64,000 nucleotides of DNA from Pempheris klunzingeri. Lineage: Eukaryota; Chordata; Actinopteri; Acropomatiformes; Pempheridae. Positions within the stretch are counted from its first letter, which is position 1. Every line of letters begins with the position of its first letter. The stretch covers positions 22,560,885 to 22,624,884 of the forward strand of contig NC_092029.1 in NCBI RefSeq assembly GCF_042242105.1, given 5' to 3'. Below the pieces are notes generated by a model. It was given only the letters and a program-made list of their open reading frames with translations, did no database searches and was not told the origin of the DNA. A program made the position numbers and the translations under genes. Positions 1 through 13,039 of the stretch are shown here, in pieces.

Positions 1-177
1 GTCCTTAGTTGTGTTTGTGCTACATACAAATAACGCCACAGGAGTTTCGGGCCACCTTGCTATGACGACCCCACCCACTTTGAGGTGGTACGCTACTGTA
101 ATGGAAAACGACCCAAACCGAGTCGAGTCTAGTCGAGTCGAGTAGAGCTAAAACTGTGTACTGGAAAAGCGCCATTA
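1..177. mobile_element. MITE (small inverted-repeat DNA element), right end only
   Basis: The stretch is clearly similar to the right half of the element at 3921-4470. It shares the GAGTCGAGT-rich block, the words 'aaaactgtgta' and 'tggaaaagcgccattag', and the AACCCCACCC-like segment. The left half lies outside the window. The terminal sequence with GCGCTTTTCC is of a kind seen in non-autonomous fish DNA transposons (Harbinger-like is a guess). No protein is encoded. Confidence 0.7.
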
Positions 178-610
178 GATCATTAGTGACTTTGGAACTG
201 CAGCTACAATACGAAAATGTAAGCCAGCCTGCTCAGGTGGGGGAGGTGTGTATGAGAACAGCAGTGTCATCACACCTTATTCACATCTCTGTGAATCGTT
301 TTTGGAGCGACGCCAATAATAATGATGAGGAGAGCTGGGGGGTGGAGAGGTCAGCAGCTATCAACTGCTCACAGTCAGCGTCAGAAATCAACACACATGC
401 TCAAATACCCTTAAAATGCCACCACTTAGTTAAGCCTTTGATGAGGACTTGTTGAAATAAATGCAGGTGAGTAGTGATCTCATGCAGTGAACAGGCCTTA
501 TTTCTTTAACTCCACACTGCACATGCTGCCAGCCAGACTCCGGGCTGTAACCTCACAAACAAATGACCCCCCCTGAGGTTCAGGCAGTGCACTGAGCACA
601 CATTTTGGAC

Positions 611-858
611 GGCTGTGGCTTAGAAGTAGAGTGGGTCGTCCCTCAATCGGAAGGTTGGTGGTTCAATCCCAGCTATGAGTCAGTATGTTGAGGGCAAGAC
701 ACTGAACCCCAACTTGAATGTGTGTGAAAGAACAGTCTCCTCCACCTTAGATTCCTCCTGAGTGAATGATGTGTGAATGACAATGTGATGTAAAAGCGCT
801 TTGAGTAGTCAAAATGACTAGAAAGGAGATATACAAATACAGACCATTTACCATTTAC
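611..858 (+). mobile_element. tRNA-derived SINE
   Basis: The head has degenerate pol III box A and box B words (box-B-like GGTTCAATCCC near 661-671). It is followed by a body with 'gcaagacactgaacccc', 'agaacagtctcc' and a tail 'aaagcgctttgagtagtc' ending in a short ACCATTTACC repeat. The same body occurs at 26561-26725 and, inverted, at 62424-62692. It is too diverged in the acceptor and anticodon arms to be a functional tRNA gene. Confidence 0.75.
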
Positions 859-3430
<2,572 letters not shown>

Positions 3431-3530
3431 TCGAATTTAATGTTTCACTTTTTAAATAAAACTCCAGACATATCCCATCCAGTGCCAGGGAAACCTGTAA
3501 AGATTCTTAATCCACACTTCAGACCAAAGG

Positions 3531-3800
3531 AACCAGCCCCCAGGAACCAGGCCGTAGGAACCAGCCCTTGTACCTCAGCCCAGAGGAACCAGGAACCAAC
3601 ACCCAGGAACCTCAGGCCCCAGGAACCAACCCCTAGGTACCTCAGCCCAGAGGAACCAGGAACAAACCCCCAGGAACCAGGAACCAACACCCAGGAACCT
3701 CAGGCCCCAGGAACCAGCCCCTAGGTACCTCAGCCCCCAGGAACCTCAGCCCCCAACAACCAGGCCCTAGGAACTAGCCCCCACACCTCAGGAACCAGGG
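3531..3800. repeat. GGAACC-rich minisatellite
   Basis: Imperfect tandem copies of words such as 'ccccaggaacc' and 'aggtacctcagcc' run for about 270 bp. Unit length is variable, roughly 10-27 bp. The Pro/Arg/Asn-rich and Leu/Gly-rich open frames on the two strands come from the repeat and are not gene-like. Confidence 0.9.
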
Positions 3801-3920
3801 CCCCCCAATACCAGCAGAGGAGTCAGGATTGGTTACTGGTGAGAATTCCTGCAACAAATTAGAGGGCAGGTGAATATAATTGGGTCTAGAAGCAGAAAGT
3901 CTCCACCAGACTGCTGGGTT

Positions 3921-4470
3921 CACTAATGGGGCTTTTCCACTAGCACCTACTTGGCTCTACTCGACTCAATTCGACTTTTAGGGTTCTCCACTAGGTGATA
4001 GTACCGGGTACCGGGTACTTTTTTAGTACCTACTCAGCTGGAATTCCAAGAGAGCTGAGTCGGGCCGAAAATGCTACGTCAACAGACTGCAGGCCACTGA
4101 CTGGCCAGGGAGTGACGTCACTGGATGAGTCATGAGAGCGACTTGTTCACAAGAATCAGACCCACCATTTTTAAAACCCTGGAAACAGCGAAGTTAGTAC
4201 CTAGTTAGTACCTAGTTGGTACGTAGTACCTTGAGTCTGACAAAAAGCCACAGACCGAGCAGCAGGTATACCATCGCCTCCATGTCCGTAGTTGTGTTCG
4301 TGTCGCATACAAATGACGTCACTAAAGTTTCGAGCCGCCTTGCTACGACAACCCCACCCACGTTGAGGTGGTACTCAATTGTGATGGAAAACGACCAAAA
4401 CCGAGTCGAGTAGAGGCGAGTGGAGGCAAGTACAGCTAAAACTGTGTAATGGAAAAGCGCCATTAGTGTA
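3921..4470. mobile_element. Complete MITE with terminal inverted repeats, about 550 bp
   Basis: The left end CACTAATGGGGCTTTTCCAC is matched as an inverted copy by the right end, which reads GGAAAAGCGCCATTAGTG. The interior is rich in GTACC words (near 4000-4030 and 4195-4235) and GAGTCGAGT words and has no transposase. A second copy is cut by the left edge of the window. The TIRs and size fit a non-autonomous DNA transposon; the superfamily is not certain (PIF/Harbinger-like suspected). I could not define a clean target-site duplication. Confidence 0.8.
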
Positions 4471-4572
4471 TAACAGACCACTGGTTGCTGTTTGGATCAG
4501 TGGCCAGTCTTCCTCCTGCTGCCCCTGGGGCAGGGCAGCAGTTATCTGTGTTGCCCCCACGGCTACAGCTGG

Positions 4573-4576
<4 letters not shown>

Positions 4577-4608
<32 letters not shown>
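4577..4608. repeat. (TC)n microsatellite
   Basis: About 16 TC units. No gene was seen in the surrounding 4.47-5.83 kb apart from this tract and the GT tract at 5135-5190. Confidence 0.95.
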
Positions 4609-4611
<3 letters not shown>

Positions 4612-5131
4612 AGACCTGTAGTCTAGGTTAGGGCTGGCGCTGTGGCTGCGACCTGCACCACAGCACATGGACACAAGTGTCCCACATGAGTCAGCTCTGA
4701 GCAGCCTGGGCCCCCATTCACACACACACACACTGATATCCCTCTGCCTGTGAGTGAGGGTAGGTGAGATTGACTGGCCTGGCCAACTACCAGTCAGCTC
4801 GTCTCTGTCCCTGTTCAGTTCGGCTTCCTCACTGCTCCAGTGTGAGGACAGACGTCCTCTCAAACACGATACACAACAACCAATGAGAAAGTAGTTCCCA
4901 AGCACGAAGACGAGGGGGAAGAGATGAGAGAGATGAGAGAGATGAGACGTTTGAGGCTTCAGCTCAGAAACAAGCTATTGTTATCCACAGTCCCACAGCT
5001 GGATCCAATTAGGGGCTTTCTCAGAGGGGGCAGGCCGCGTCCACACTGCATGTCTCACTTCTGAACACTCAAAGATGGAGGAGGAAAACCAGAGTGAAGG
5101 TCACCCTCTTCCATAAAGTTGCTCCGACGTC

Positions 5132-5134
<3 letters not shown>

Positions 5135-5190
<56 letters not shown>
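5135..5190. repeat. (GT)n microsatellite
   Basis: About 28 GT units. The Cys-Val open frames across it are artefacts. Confidence 0.97.
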
Positions 5191-5193
<3 letters not shown>

Positions 5194-5846
5194 CAGGTCG
5201 TCAGCCACAGCTCAGGGCAGCAGGAAGGATCTGACAGAAACTGCTGCGCTGTTTTGGACGTGTCCGACAGAACGAGGGGAGACCCGGGAGCTCTGCCTCA
5301 TCAGCACCCCGGGATGCTTCACTGACCCTGTCCTGGGGGTGGGCAGCTCTACACACACTGACACACAGCTGAGAGCCAGCTTTCCACCAGCCTCACACAT
5401 GCTGTCCTGGACAGACAAGGTCACCCCCAGACAGGGTGGGGTGCTGCAACAACGGAGGTCAGGGTGGTGCCCCCCTCTACAGGGCAGGGTGTGTTTCAGA
5501 CACACCTGAGCTGTCTCTGACCAATTGGAGGCCTCTCCTCTGCACGGGCTGCTGTCACTCACTGAGGGGGCTGCCCTCCTTCCCCAGGTGACAGGAGTGC
5601 GCGAGCTGAGTAACAATCACAATGTGGCATCAGATGAACGCCCCCCCCCCCCAGTGATAATCTATGTTCTGCAGTGTGGGAGTAGCAGCAGCGGGGGTCA
5701 GCGTCTTTCCAAACAAATGCACGTCCACACATGCAGCACGAGCCTGCCGGGGGCGGACACCGCTGCTCCGGTACACCCGGTGGTGTTCTCCGGGCTCTCT
5801 GTAGTTTCATCGTTACTGACCACAGATTGGGGGGGGGCTCCCTTAC

Positions 5847-6250
5847 CTCATGTCCTCGGTGCTATCGGTACCGGTAACGGTCTCACGCTCCTCGGTCCCG
5901 GTGGTTCTCCCAGAGTGCACCGCTCGGCTTTCGGCTCCAGGCGTCCAGATGAGCGGGGTTCCGACGGCGTGCCGAACCTCACGGCGGTCCGGGGAAAAGT
6001 AGAAAAAGGAGCAGAAAAAGAAAGCGTGGGTCTGAGGAGGGGCCTGGTGGATCCTACATGATCCAGAGGGTGGGGGCCCGCTGGTGTCGGTCGGTCGGTG
6101 GGGCAGGCTGGGTAGGGACCGGGCGGACGGTCGTCTCCGGGCTGTGCAGACGCTCTCAGGTCGGGAGAAGCGGCGCTGTGCCGCTCCGCTGCCTCTGGTC
6201 CGCCTGCAACACGTGCTGCGTTCACGGCCGCACTGGACGCCCCCGCTTTG
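5847..6250 (-). promoter_or_regulatory. enah: GC-rich promoter region with candidate first exon, probably ENAH
   Basis: This stretch is rich in G+C and CpG compared with its flanks. On the minus strand it contains ATGAG directly followed by GTAAGG, so ATG is at 5851-5849, the exon would end at 5847, and the donor is close to consensus. A first coding exon that stops two bases after the Met codon fits the Ena/VASP family, whose proteins start Met-Ser. In human 1q42 the order is ENAH (-), SRP9 (+), EPHX1 (+), the same as here. The rest of the gene would lie left of the window or in its first 5.8 kb, where I recognise no exon. The exon assignment is inference; the GC-rich region and donor are seen directly. 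Another gene's 5' UTR exon is the alternative. Confidence 0.42.
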
Positions 6251-6677
6251 ACTCCCCCAGTGGCCAAAACCATGATGTGCCAGTGCCAAGCCTGCCAGTA
6301 AAGGGGGCACACTGGAGAGAGGAACACATACACATATTATCCGGGGGGGGGCAGCAAATGTCAGTGAGTCCTGGGAACATGAACTCTCATGACAGAGGTA
6401 GGGACAAAGTGAGGGGACAGCCTGGTGAGGGCACTCTCCTCAGGGGGTGTCAGCACACTGGCCAGGTCATTTATGGGCCACAGGCAGCAGTAAACTCATG
6501 CTGTCACCTAACAGGCACATCTAAATGTTTCCTCATAGAGGAAACTCTCCTGTTGTGTCTTACATGTGCGCTGTATTTATCATTCTGTGATTTCCCACGG
6601 CACCTGAAGGCAGCAATTGACGCAACTTGTGAGACGTAGCACGTACAGGTTGCCCCTGACAACCGAGCTGGCTCCTC

Positions 6678-6679
<2 letters not shown>

Positions 6680-6721
<42 letters not shown>
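6680..6721. repeat. (GT)n microsatellite
   Basis: About 21 GT units in otherwise unremarkable intergenic DNA. From 6.3 to 7.05 kb I see no gene. Confidence 0.95.
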
Positions 6722-6723
<2 letters not shown>

Positions 6724-7069
6724 TAATGGTTCCTCCGTGGAGAGATCCACAGTGATGCGTTCACATGCTACACAGACACAGCAGCACACATGCTGATCCT
6801 GATGCTACAGTCTGGACTAAAGTTTGACCCCTGCTGGTGGAGCTTACACCTGACAATAGGACCAGGAGCTTTCAGGAGGAAAAACACTGAACTCAGCCGA
6901 GCCGTCCCAGATCAAACCACCTCATCACACTGCGGCCACGGCAACACCATCGCCAGGGCACGAGGTCGCGAGGTCACCACCACCAGCGCACTGGACACAC
7001 AACACCGAACCTCTGGAGGCAAAGATGGGCTTAGTCCAGCAACAGACACAGGACATGTGACGTCAGACA

Positions 7070-7250
7070 CACAGAGGGCCAGAGAGGGGCCTACAGAGGG
7101 GCCATAGAAGAGCCTACAGAGGGCCTGCGGAAGGGCCATGGAGGGGCCAGAGAGAGGCCTACGAAGGGGCCTACAAAGGGGCCAGAGAGGAGCCACAGAG
7201 GGGCCTACGGAGGGGCCGCGGAGGGCCTACAGAGGAGCCACGGAGGTCAA
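7070..7250. repeat. GAGGGGCC-rich minisatellite
   Basis: Short imperfect tandem copies of 'cctacagaggggcc' and 'agagaggggcc' type words are present. The Arg/Gly/Pro-rich frames are repeat-derived. The following 7.25-7.84 kb contains nothing recognisable. Confidence 0.85.
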
Positions 7251-7845
7251 GCAGTGTGTTTCCAGGCCAGATGAAGAGCAGCTGCCCTTCATTCAGCTCA
7301 GGGCCACTGTGGTGGAGCTGTGAACACACTGACTGTGTCTACAGCTGCTTCAGGTGGCACCATGTTGTCATGGAGACCAGGTGTGGTCTGTACATGTGAA
7401 GTCATGTATGATGGCTGTGGCATGTCACTGAATGTGTCTATGTGCCACAACAGTGACTCCTTTAGCTCCATGAGTGTTAATTGATGCACTGGGTGACTGA
7501 TCACATCTGACTCAGCGGATGATGAACACCACCCACCCTACACACGCCCTGTCAGGGTGACGTCCACACGCTGGGCCACTAAATGTCATCGGATGGGAGG
7601 GGAACGAGGCTACGCTCACCCTAACGAGCTCAGAGAGCTCCAGCCACATGAGGGGTCCTCTGAGTTCATCCTAATCGTCCAGAACAATACCTGAGCTCTG
7701 TCCGCCACCTAGTGGACAACACATGGAACAGCAGCACCACCACCACAGCCTCCATCCCGAAGCACCACTCACACCCTACAGACAGGGAGAGCCACCAGGG
7801 GGGGGTCTTTACCACAGCACCTCCATCTAATTACACCTCACACTG

Positions 7846-8560
7846 CACAACATGTCAGTAATATGTCAGAGACACAGAGAACATGTCAGAGACACAGAAC
7901 ATGTCAGTAACACAGAGAACATGTCAGTAACATGTCAAAGACACAGAGAACATGTCAGTAACACAGAGAACATGTCAGAGAAACAGAACATGTCAGTAAC
8001 ACAGAGAACATGTCAGTAACACAGAGAACATGTCAGAGAAACAGAACATGTCAGTAACACAGAGAACATGTCAGAGAAACAGAACATGTCAGTAACACAG
8101 AGAACATGTCAGTAACATGTCAGAGACACAGAGAACATGTCAGTAACGTGTCAAAGACACAGAGAACATGTCAGTAACACAGAGAACATGTCAGTAACGT
8201 GTCAGAGACACAGAGAACATGTCAGTAACACAGAGAACATGTCAGAGAAACAGAACATGTCAGTAACACAGAGAACATGTCAGAGAAACAGAACATGTCA
8301 GTAACACAGAGAACATGTCAGTAACATGTCAGAGACACAGAGAACATGTCAGTAACGTGTCAAAGACACAGAGAACATGTCAGTAACACAGAGAACATGT
8401 CAGTAACGTGTCAGAGACACAGAGAACATGTCAGTAACACAGAGAACATGTCAGAGAAACAGAACATGTCAGTAACACAGAGAACATGTCAGTAACGTGT
8501 CAGAGACACAGAGAACATGTCAGTAACGTGTCAGAGACACAGAGAACATGTCAGTAACAC
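7846..8560. repeat. AACATGTCA minisatellite with higher-order structure, about 715 bp
   Basis: Three related units alternate: about 20 bp (acatgtcagtaacacagaga), about 17 bp (acatgtcagagaaacag) and about 30 bp with an internal second ATGTC or GTGTC. A composite block starting at 8112 recurs at 8321, a 209-bp higher-order period. No coding potential. Confidence 0.93.
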
Positions 8561-8728
8561 AGGATCAGGTGATCAGGAGATCATCTCAGCTTCAACATTC
8601 AACAGTCACACATCTACTCGTTCTGACGAGAGGAGATTGTTTCACTGGTGTGCTGAGACCAGTGCTGGACTGGTGTGACAGACAGAACTGGTAACTGGAC
8701 TTTATTTATAACCAGAGAGTAATCCACT

Positions 8729-8729
8729 G

Positions 8730-8805
<76 letters not shown>

Positions 8806-8862
8806 CACACTCACATATACATATATATATACACACATATACATATACATATATATACATAC

Positions 8863-8939
<77 letters not shown>
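8729..8939. repeat. Compound TA/CA ... TG/TA inverted tract, about 210 bp
   Basis: The order is (TA)n, (CA)n, a mixed TA/CA centre, (TG)n, (TA)n. The left arm is therefore the reverse complement of the right arm over about 70 bp each. This is a strong candidate for a hairpin or cruciform. Confidence 0.93.
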
Positions 8940-9219
8940 GTCTATTGGTGGAACCACTCTAAGCTAACCGACAGTAGTTACTATGCATCATTTAGCATGG
9001 TGATTAAGTCAGCTCAAAGCATAGAACCATGATTGACAGGCAGCATCACTTTGTGCGTTTTTATTGAAAACCTTGATGTTCAATGAGCCTATCTATCAAC
9101 CTGAACGCTGGGTGGTATTAATGAGTTATTCAGTACAATCAAATTCCTTATCACACATGAGATCACAGCACAGACACCACCGTTTATCTCTTGTGCTGCG
9201 ACGGTGCTTTTGTTTTGAA

Positions 9220-9402
9220 GCGGTGACCCGGAAGTGTTTTGGGCGCTATGTTCTGTGGGTTGTGACACGGAAGTGTTTCGGTGCGTGGGCTGTGATTGGC
9301 TGTGCTCCCACTGCTGCTGATGTGGTGTTCTGAAGTTAGCAGGTCCGGCCCGCCGACACAGACAGGCTGCTGGCTCAGATAGAGGCTGTGTGTGCTGAAA
9401 CG
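9220..9402 (+). promoter_or_regulatory. srp9: SRP9 promoter and 5' UTR region
   Basis: Two ETS/GABP-type words are seen: CCCGGAAGTG at 9227-9236 and CACGGAAGTG at about 9266-9275. An inverted CCAAT box (GATTGG) lies at 9294-9299, all within 180 bp upstream of the SRP9 start codon. Paired CGGAAGTG sites plus CCAAT without a TATA box are typical of housekeeping promoters. The exact transcription start is not determinable from sequence. Confidence 0.6.
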
Positions 9403-10553
9403 ATGCCTTACTATCAGACCTGGGAGGAGTTCTCCCGAGCAGCGGAGAAACTCTACCTGACTGATCCCATGAAGGTGAACACGCTCTCCGTTAGACAGCA
9501 CTTAGCATGCTAGCTGGTAGCTCGTTAGGGACGCTAATGTGCTGCGTGGTGTTTTCCCTTTAAACGGTCTGATTCAGTAACGAGGCTGTTGTCCTGTGTG
9601 CAGGTCAGAGTGGTCCTGAAGTACAGACACTGCGACGGAAACCTCTGCATTAAAGTGACCGACAATGCCGTGGTAAGTGACAGGAGGAGGCCCGGCCTGG
9701 GTCGATGTGAGCGGGTCAGACGGTGGCTGATGACTGAAGAGGACCGAGTCACTCTAAAACCGTCTGTGCTTGGTCAACTTAAACAGTTTCACCTCTGTTC
9801 CTGATGTCAGTCTGTTGCTGTGAGTTTCAGTAACAGCTGTGACACCTTGAAGACCATTAATCACCTGTAGTCAGTGATCGATCAATCAGCTGATCGCTCG
9901 GCACGCTGCAGTCACGTGTCTCAGCAGACACCACAGGCTGGAGGCTGACTGCTCCCTGCACAGGAAACCAGTCTGACTAGCAGATGACAGGTTTGGCCTG
10001 GTGGTGGCGCTACATGTGAGGAGCAGAGACACTACGGTTCATCCTCACAGGGACTTTAGTTTGGTGTCCAGCGTCCCTAAGGCGTAGAGAGGCCTCTACC
10101 CAGCTCACAGCTGTGTGTGTGCCGGACAGATCCAACCCTCCCAGCGCCGGGATAATCAGCAGACATGGTGATGGGGCAGGCCACACATGGGCCAGCACAG
10201 TCCAGGTCCTGATGATCACACACTCACCAGTGTTTGGCACGTCCAAATCACTAGCTGTAATGAAAGCTGAAAACGTGAAGGTCTTTACTTTCCAAAATGG
10301 CAGTTGAAACTTGGCAAGGGAGCAGGTGAAGAAAAACAAAATGGCACTTTTCTAAAACTGTGTTTGTGGTCTGAGTCTACTGTGTCATCCCAGTCAGTCA
10401 CTTGAAGGTAATGTCTTCTGTCTGTCCCCACAGTGTCTACAGTACAAGACGGACCAGGCCCAGGATGTGAAGAAGATCGAGAAGCTCCACGGAAAACTGA
10501 TGAGGCTCATGGTGTCCAAGGAGACTCACAGTGGTGCCATGGAGACGGACTAA
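9403..10553 (+). CDS. srp9: Signal recognition particle 9 kDa protein (SRP9)
   Basis: There are three coding exons: 9403-9474, 9604-9672 and 10434-10553. All have GT/AG introns in phase 0 and give 86 aa, the same length as human SRP9. The protein begins [10 protein letters not shown], continues with the conserved [12 protein letters not shown] strand at the exon 1/2 junction, and ends in the basic helix [22 protein letters not shown]9 pairs with SRP14 on the Alu end of 7SL RNA to form the elongation-arrest domain of cytosolic SRP. The start is the first ATG after the promoter and matches the family start. A poly(A) signal AATAAA lies at 11184-11189. EPHX1 follows on the same strand, as in human. 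Identification is very secure. Confidence 0.97.
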
Positions 10554-11205
10554 ATGCTCCAGAAGCGCCTGGACTGAGCGGGGAGGAGGCGGTGGTCTCA
10601 GAGCGCAGCCCCCCTGGAGGGAGGGAGAGCGGGAGAGAGAGAGATAGAGAGATGTGGCTGCCTACACTGATTCAATACTGTTAGAGATGTGATGTTTGTG
10701 TTCTGTATATATTTTATTCTCTCAGGATTTAGTTTTTTATGATTCTTTAGTAGTCGTTCAAAGTCCCATTGTCCTGCTCCTTTTTGTCAGGCATTGTGAT
10801 CACATCCCTGACGGTGTTCACATGAAGTACAGTCAGTGTAGGCTGCTGGGAAACTTGGGAAATGTGGAGAAAGAAAATGAGAGGGGTTTGAGGAATATCG
10901 GGGGGAGGGAAAAGTACAATGCTGTGGGAGCAGCTTTGGCACCTTGGTTTCCTTAGAGGAGCTCACATTTATTTTAGTTTGGGGGGGGGGGGGGGGGGCT
11001 GCATGTCTCTGCTCTTCACGGCTGTGTAACGAGGCTGGAGTCGCTCTCAGACTTGTTTCTTTCTGTCTGTCCTCATGGACTCGTGAATGAAGCGGGACCT
11101 TCTGGTTTCCAGCGGCGGTGTGGAGACACCCAGCTGCCTCCAAATGTCATGTCATCATGTGAGAAGGATTACGTTACATGTTGAATAAAAGTTTATTGAC
11201 CCAGT
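10554..11205 (+). other. srp9: SRP9 3' UTR with an 18-base G run
   Basis: This is non-coding sequence from the SRP9 stop codon to just after AATAAA (11184-11189). It contains an unbroken run of 18 G at 10981-10998. The true cleavage site is inferred, not seen. Confidence 0.6.
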
Positions 11206-12070
11206 ACGTCCAGAATCCGTCCTGCTTTTTCCGAGTGACGGCGGTGTGTGCAGCATGGTCAGAGCCGCCGTGTCAGCGTGCAGAAGCTGCTCAGATTTAA
11301 CATGACAAAGCCGAGTGTACGAGGAGAGGCTGATCACAGGAAGCTCAGGTGTTTCCACTGCCAGGTCCTTTTACAGTCAGAGAAAATGTGGGCTGGTGGT
11401 GTTTTGACGTCTGACGTTTTTCCTGTGGTTCCAAATGTAGCTCTGATGCAGTCTGAAGAGACGACCTTTATTCAGAAACATCACTAGCCTTTATATTGGG
11501 TGAACATTAATTAGAAGGGAACTGGTGGTGTTAATAATTCACCCTGTACGGGTCCTATTTTCACTAACATACATGAGCTGCTCTCCAAAGTTTACCAGCT
11601 ATAACAAAAACACAAAGACTCCATGTGTGCAGTCAGGGTCACATTAGTGAATGACGTTAATGCTTTCCACTGCTCTGATATATGACAAGAAGATGGTGTA
11701 AGTGTTGCTTTGAAACCAGACAGGTGTGTAAAAAGCGGTGGTGCTTCAAAGGCACGAAGCCAAGATGGCTGCTCATAAATCAGAATGTCCTGTAGACAAC
11801 AGACAACATCCTACATGCAGCTACTGTTCAGTGTTACGGGGGAGAAAACATGCTGCTTCATATCTGATGAGGTCTTGCTCTCTCTTTCAGATGATATGTT
11901 TGCTGGTAGAGATAACAGGATTGTTTTTCATTTCCAAACCAGTACATCATGCTGTAAGAGATGCTTAATGGGCAGAAGCTGTAAAATCACAATTTGACCT
12001 AAGGATGGAAAAGAGACGCTTGGAGACCATTTTAGTAGAAATGACTGGGACAGTCGACCACAGCTGCATT
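11206..12070. other. Intergenic stretch, nothing recognised
   Basis: No exon, RNA gene or repeat family was recognised between the SRP9 poly(A) signal and the reverse-transcriptase relic. Confidence 0.4.
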
Positions 12071-12159
12071 AGCACACATGGCTGGTCACGGGCCAACATT
12101 CAGTATGTGGATGGCAGGAAGCTGGTGGGGGGGTTGCTCCTGGGTTAGCTGGGTTAACT

Positions 12160-12460
12160 TTCCTCTCTGGCAGGACTCAGGAGCATTTTCACTGGGAGTT
12201 TCTCTGACAATAAAAATATCTGGTGTTCCACAGGGGAGTTGCTTGGGTCCACTTTTATCTTCCATTGTTCTGGATAATTTACCAGGTGTTTTGAAAAAGG
12301 CAGCTGTGAGTGCTGATGACTCTGCTTTGTTCTGTGTGTCACCACCAGTCTTCATGCTGATCATTGGAGGGCACACAGTAGCACTGACCATCACCAAAGT
12401 GACTGTTTGGTGGGATGTTGACATTAACACCTCTGCTTGCTCTCAGCGTGTCTACACGCC
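12160..12460 (+). pseudogene. Decayed reverse-transcriptase fragment of a LINE
   Basis: One frame reads ISGVPQGSCLGPLL, then an Asp-Asn-Leu-Pro segment, then SADDSALFCVS. These correspond to the RT motif GVPQGS-LGP-L and a damaged YADD catalytic box in which the Tyr is lost and the context eroded. Upstream and downstream coding sequence is too decayed to join. It belongs to a different non-LTR family from the L2 at 56-59 kb, whose box reads [10 protein letters not shown]. It lies between SRP9 and EPHX1 and has no host function that I can see. Confidence 0.6.
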
Positions 12461-12829
12461 ATCAGGTGAGCAGGTGCTGACACCAAACCACTGGGTGTCA
12501 ATGAAACCATGGACGGTTGAGGTGTGGACACCCTGTGGGGAAGGCAGTCAGATGTGCTGCTGACTGATGCTGAGGCTGCAGAACACACAAGCTCCTGGTT
12601 GTGTCCTGATTCCTGGTGTCACACTGATGCTGTAGTGGACTGTGGTCTCTGTAGTTCCATGTAAAGTGTGTATTCAGCTGGTTTTCCTGCCACAGGGTCA
12701 AAGGTTGTTTCAGTATGGGCCCAGAGAGGCGGAGAACACTCCTAAAGGACAGGGGGGGCACAGAGCAGCCCACATTGTGGAGGCGGTCCTCCACACGTCC
12801 CATCATGCTCTCCGGCTGTTTGCACACGC

Positions 12830-13039
12830 GCTCAGCTCAGCTCCCAGCACTGATTCTCCCCCCATGGCCCCCACGGTTTGCCCTCACACCCGGACTTTTA
12901 GCAGCAGCAGCGGGGCTGTGTGACCGTCTGACGCCCATGTAAAGCGGACTGGGGCCCGAACAGTGTGTAGGACCCGGAACTAGGCCAGGACCCGAGCGGG
13001 ACGAGCCTGTCCCGGACCGCCAGAGCTCCAGGAGACACA
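12830..13039 (+). promoter_or_regulatory. ephx1: Candidate 5' UTR exon / promoter of EPHX1
   Basis: This is a GC-rich segment ending in GACACAG followed by GTGGGT at 13039/13040, a plausible donor. The EPHX1 start-codon exon has an acceptor (CCCTCACAG) at 13693, 12 bases before its ATG, so a non-coding exon upstream is expected. This segment is the best local candidate but is not proven. Confidence 0.3.

Noticed and set aside
611-690. tRNA gene
   Set aside because: It has box A/B-like words but no consistent cloverleaf, and it continues into a SINE body that recurs twice more in the window.
5525-6639. Overlapping 140-190-aa frames on both strands in the GC-rich region
   Set aside because: GC-rich DNA has few stop codons, and none of the frames shows a recognisable domain. 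Only the short ATGAG/GTAAGG exon on the minus strand was kept, as an inference.
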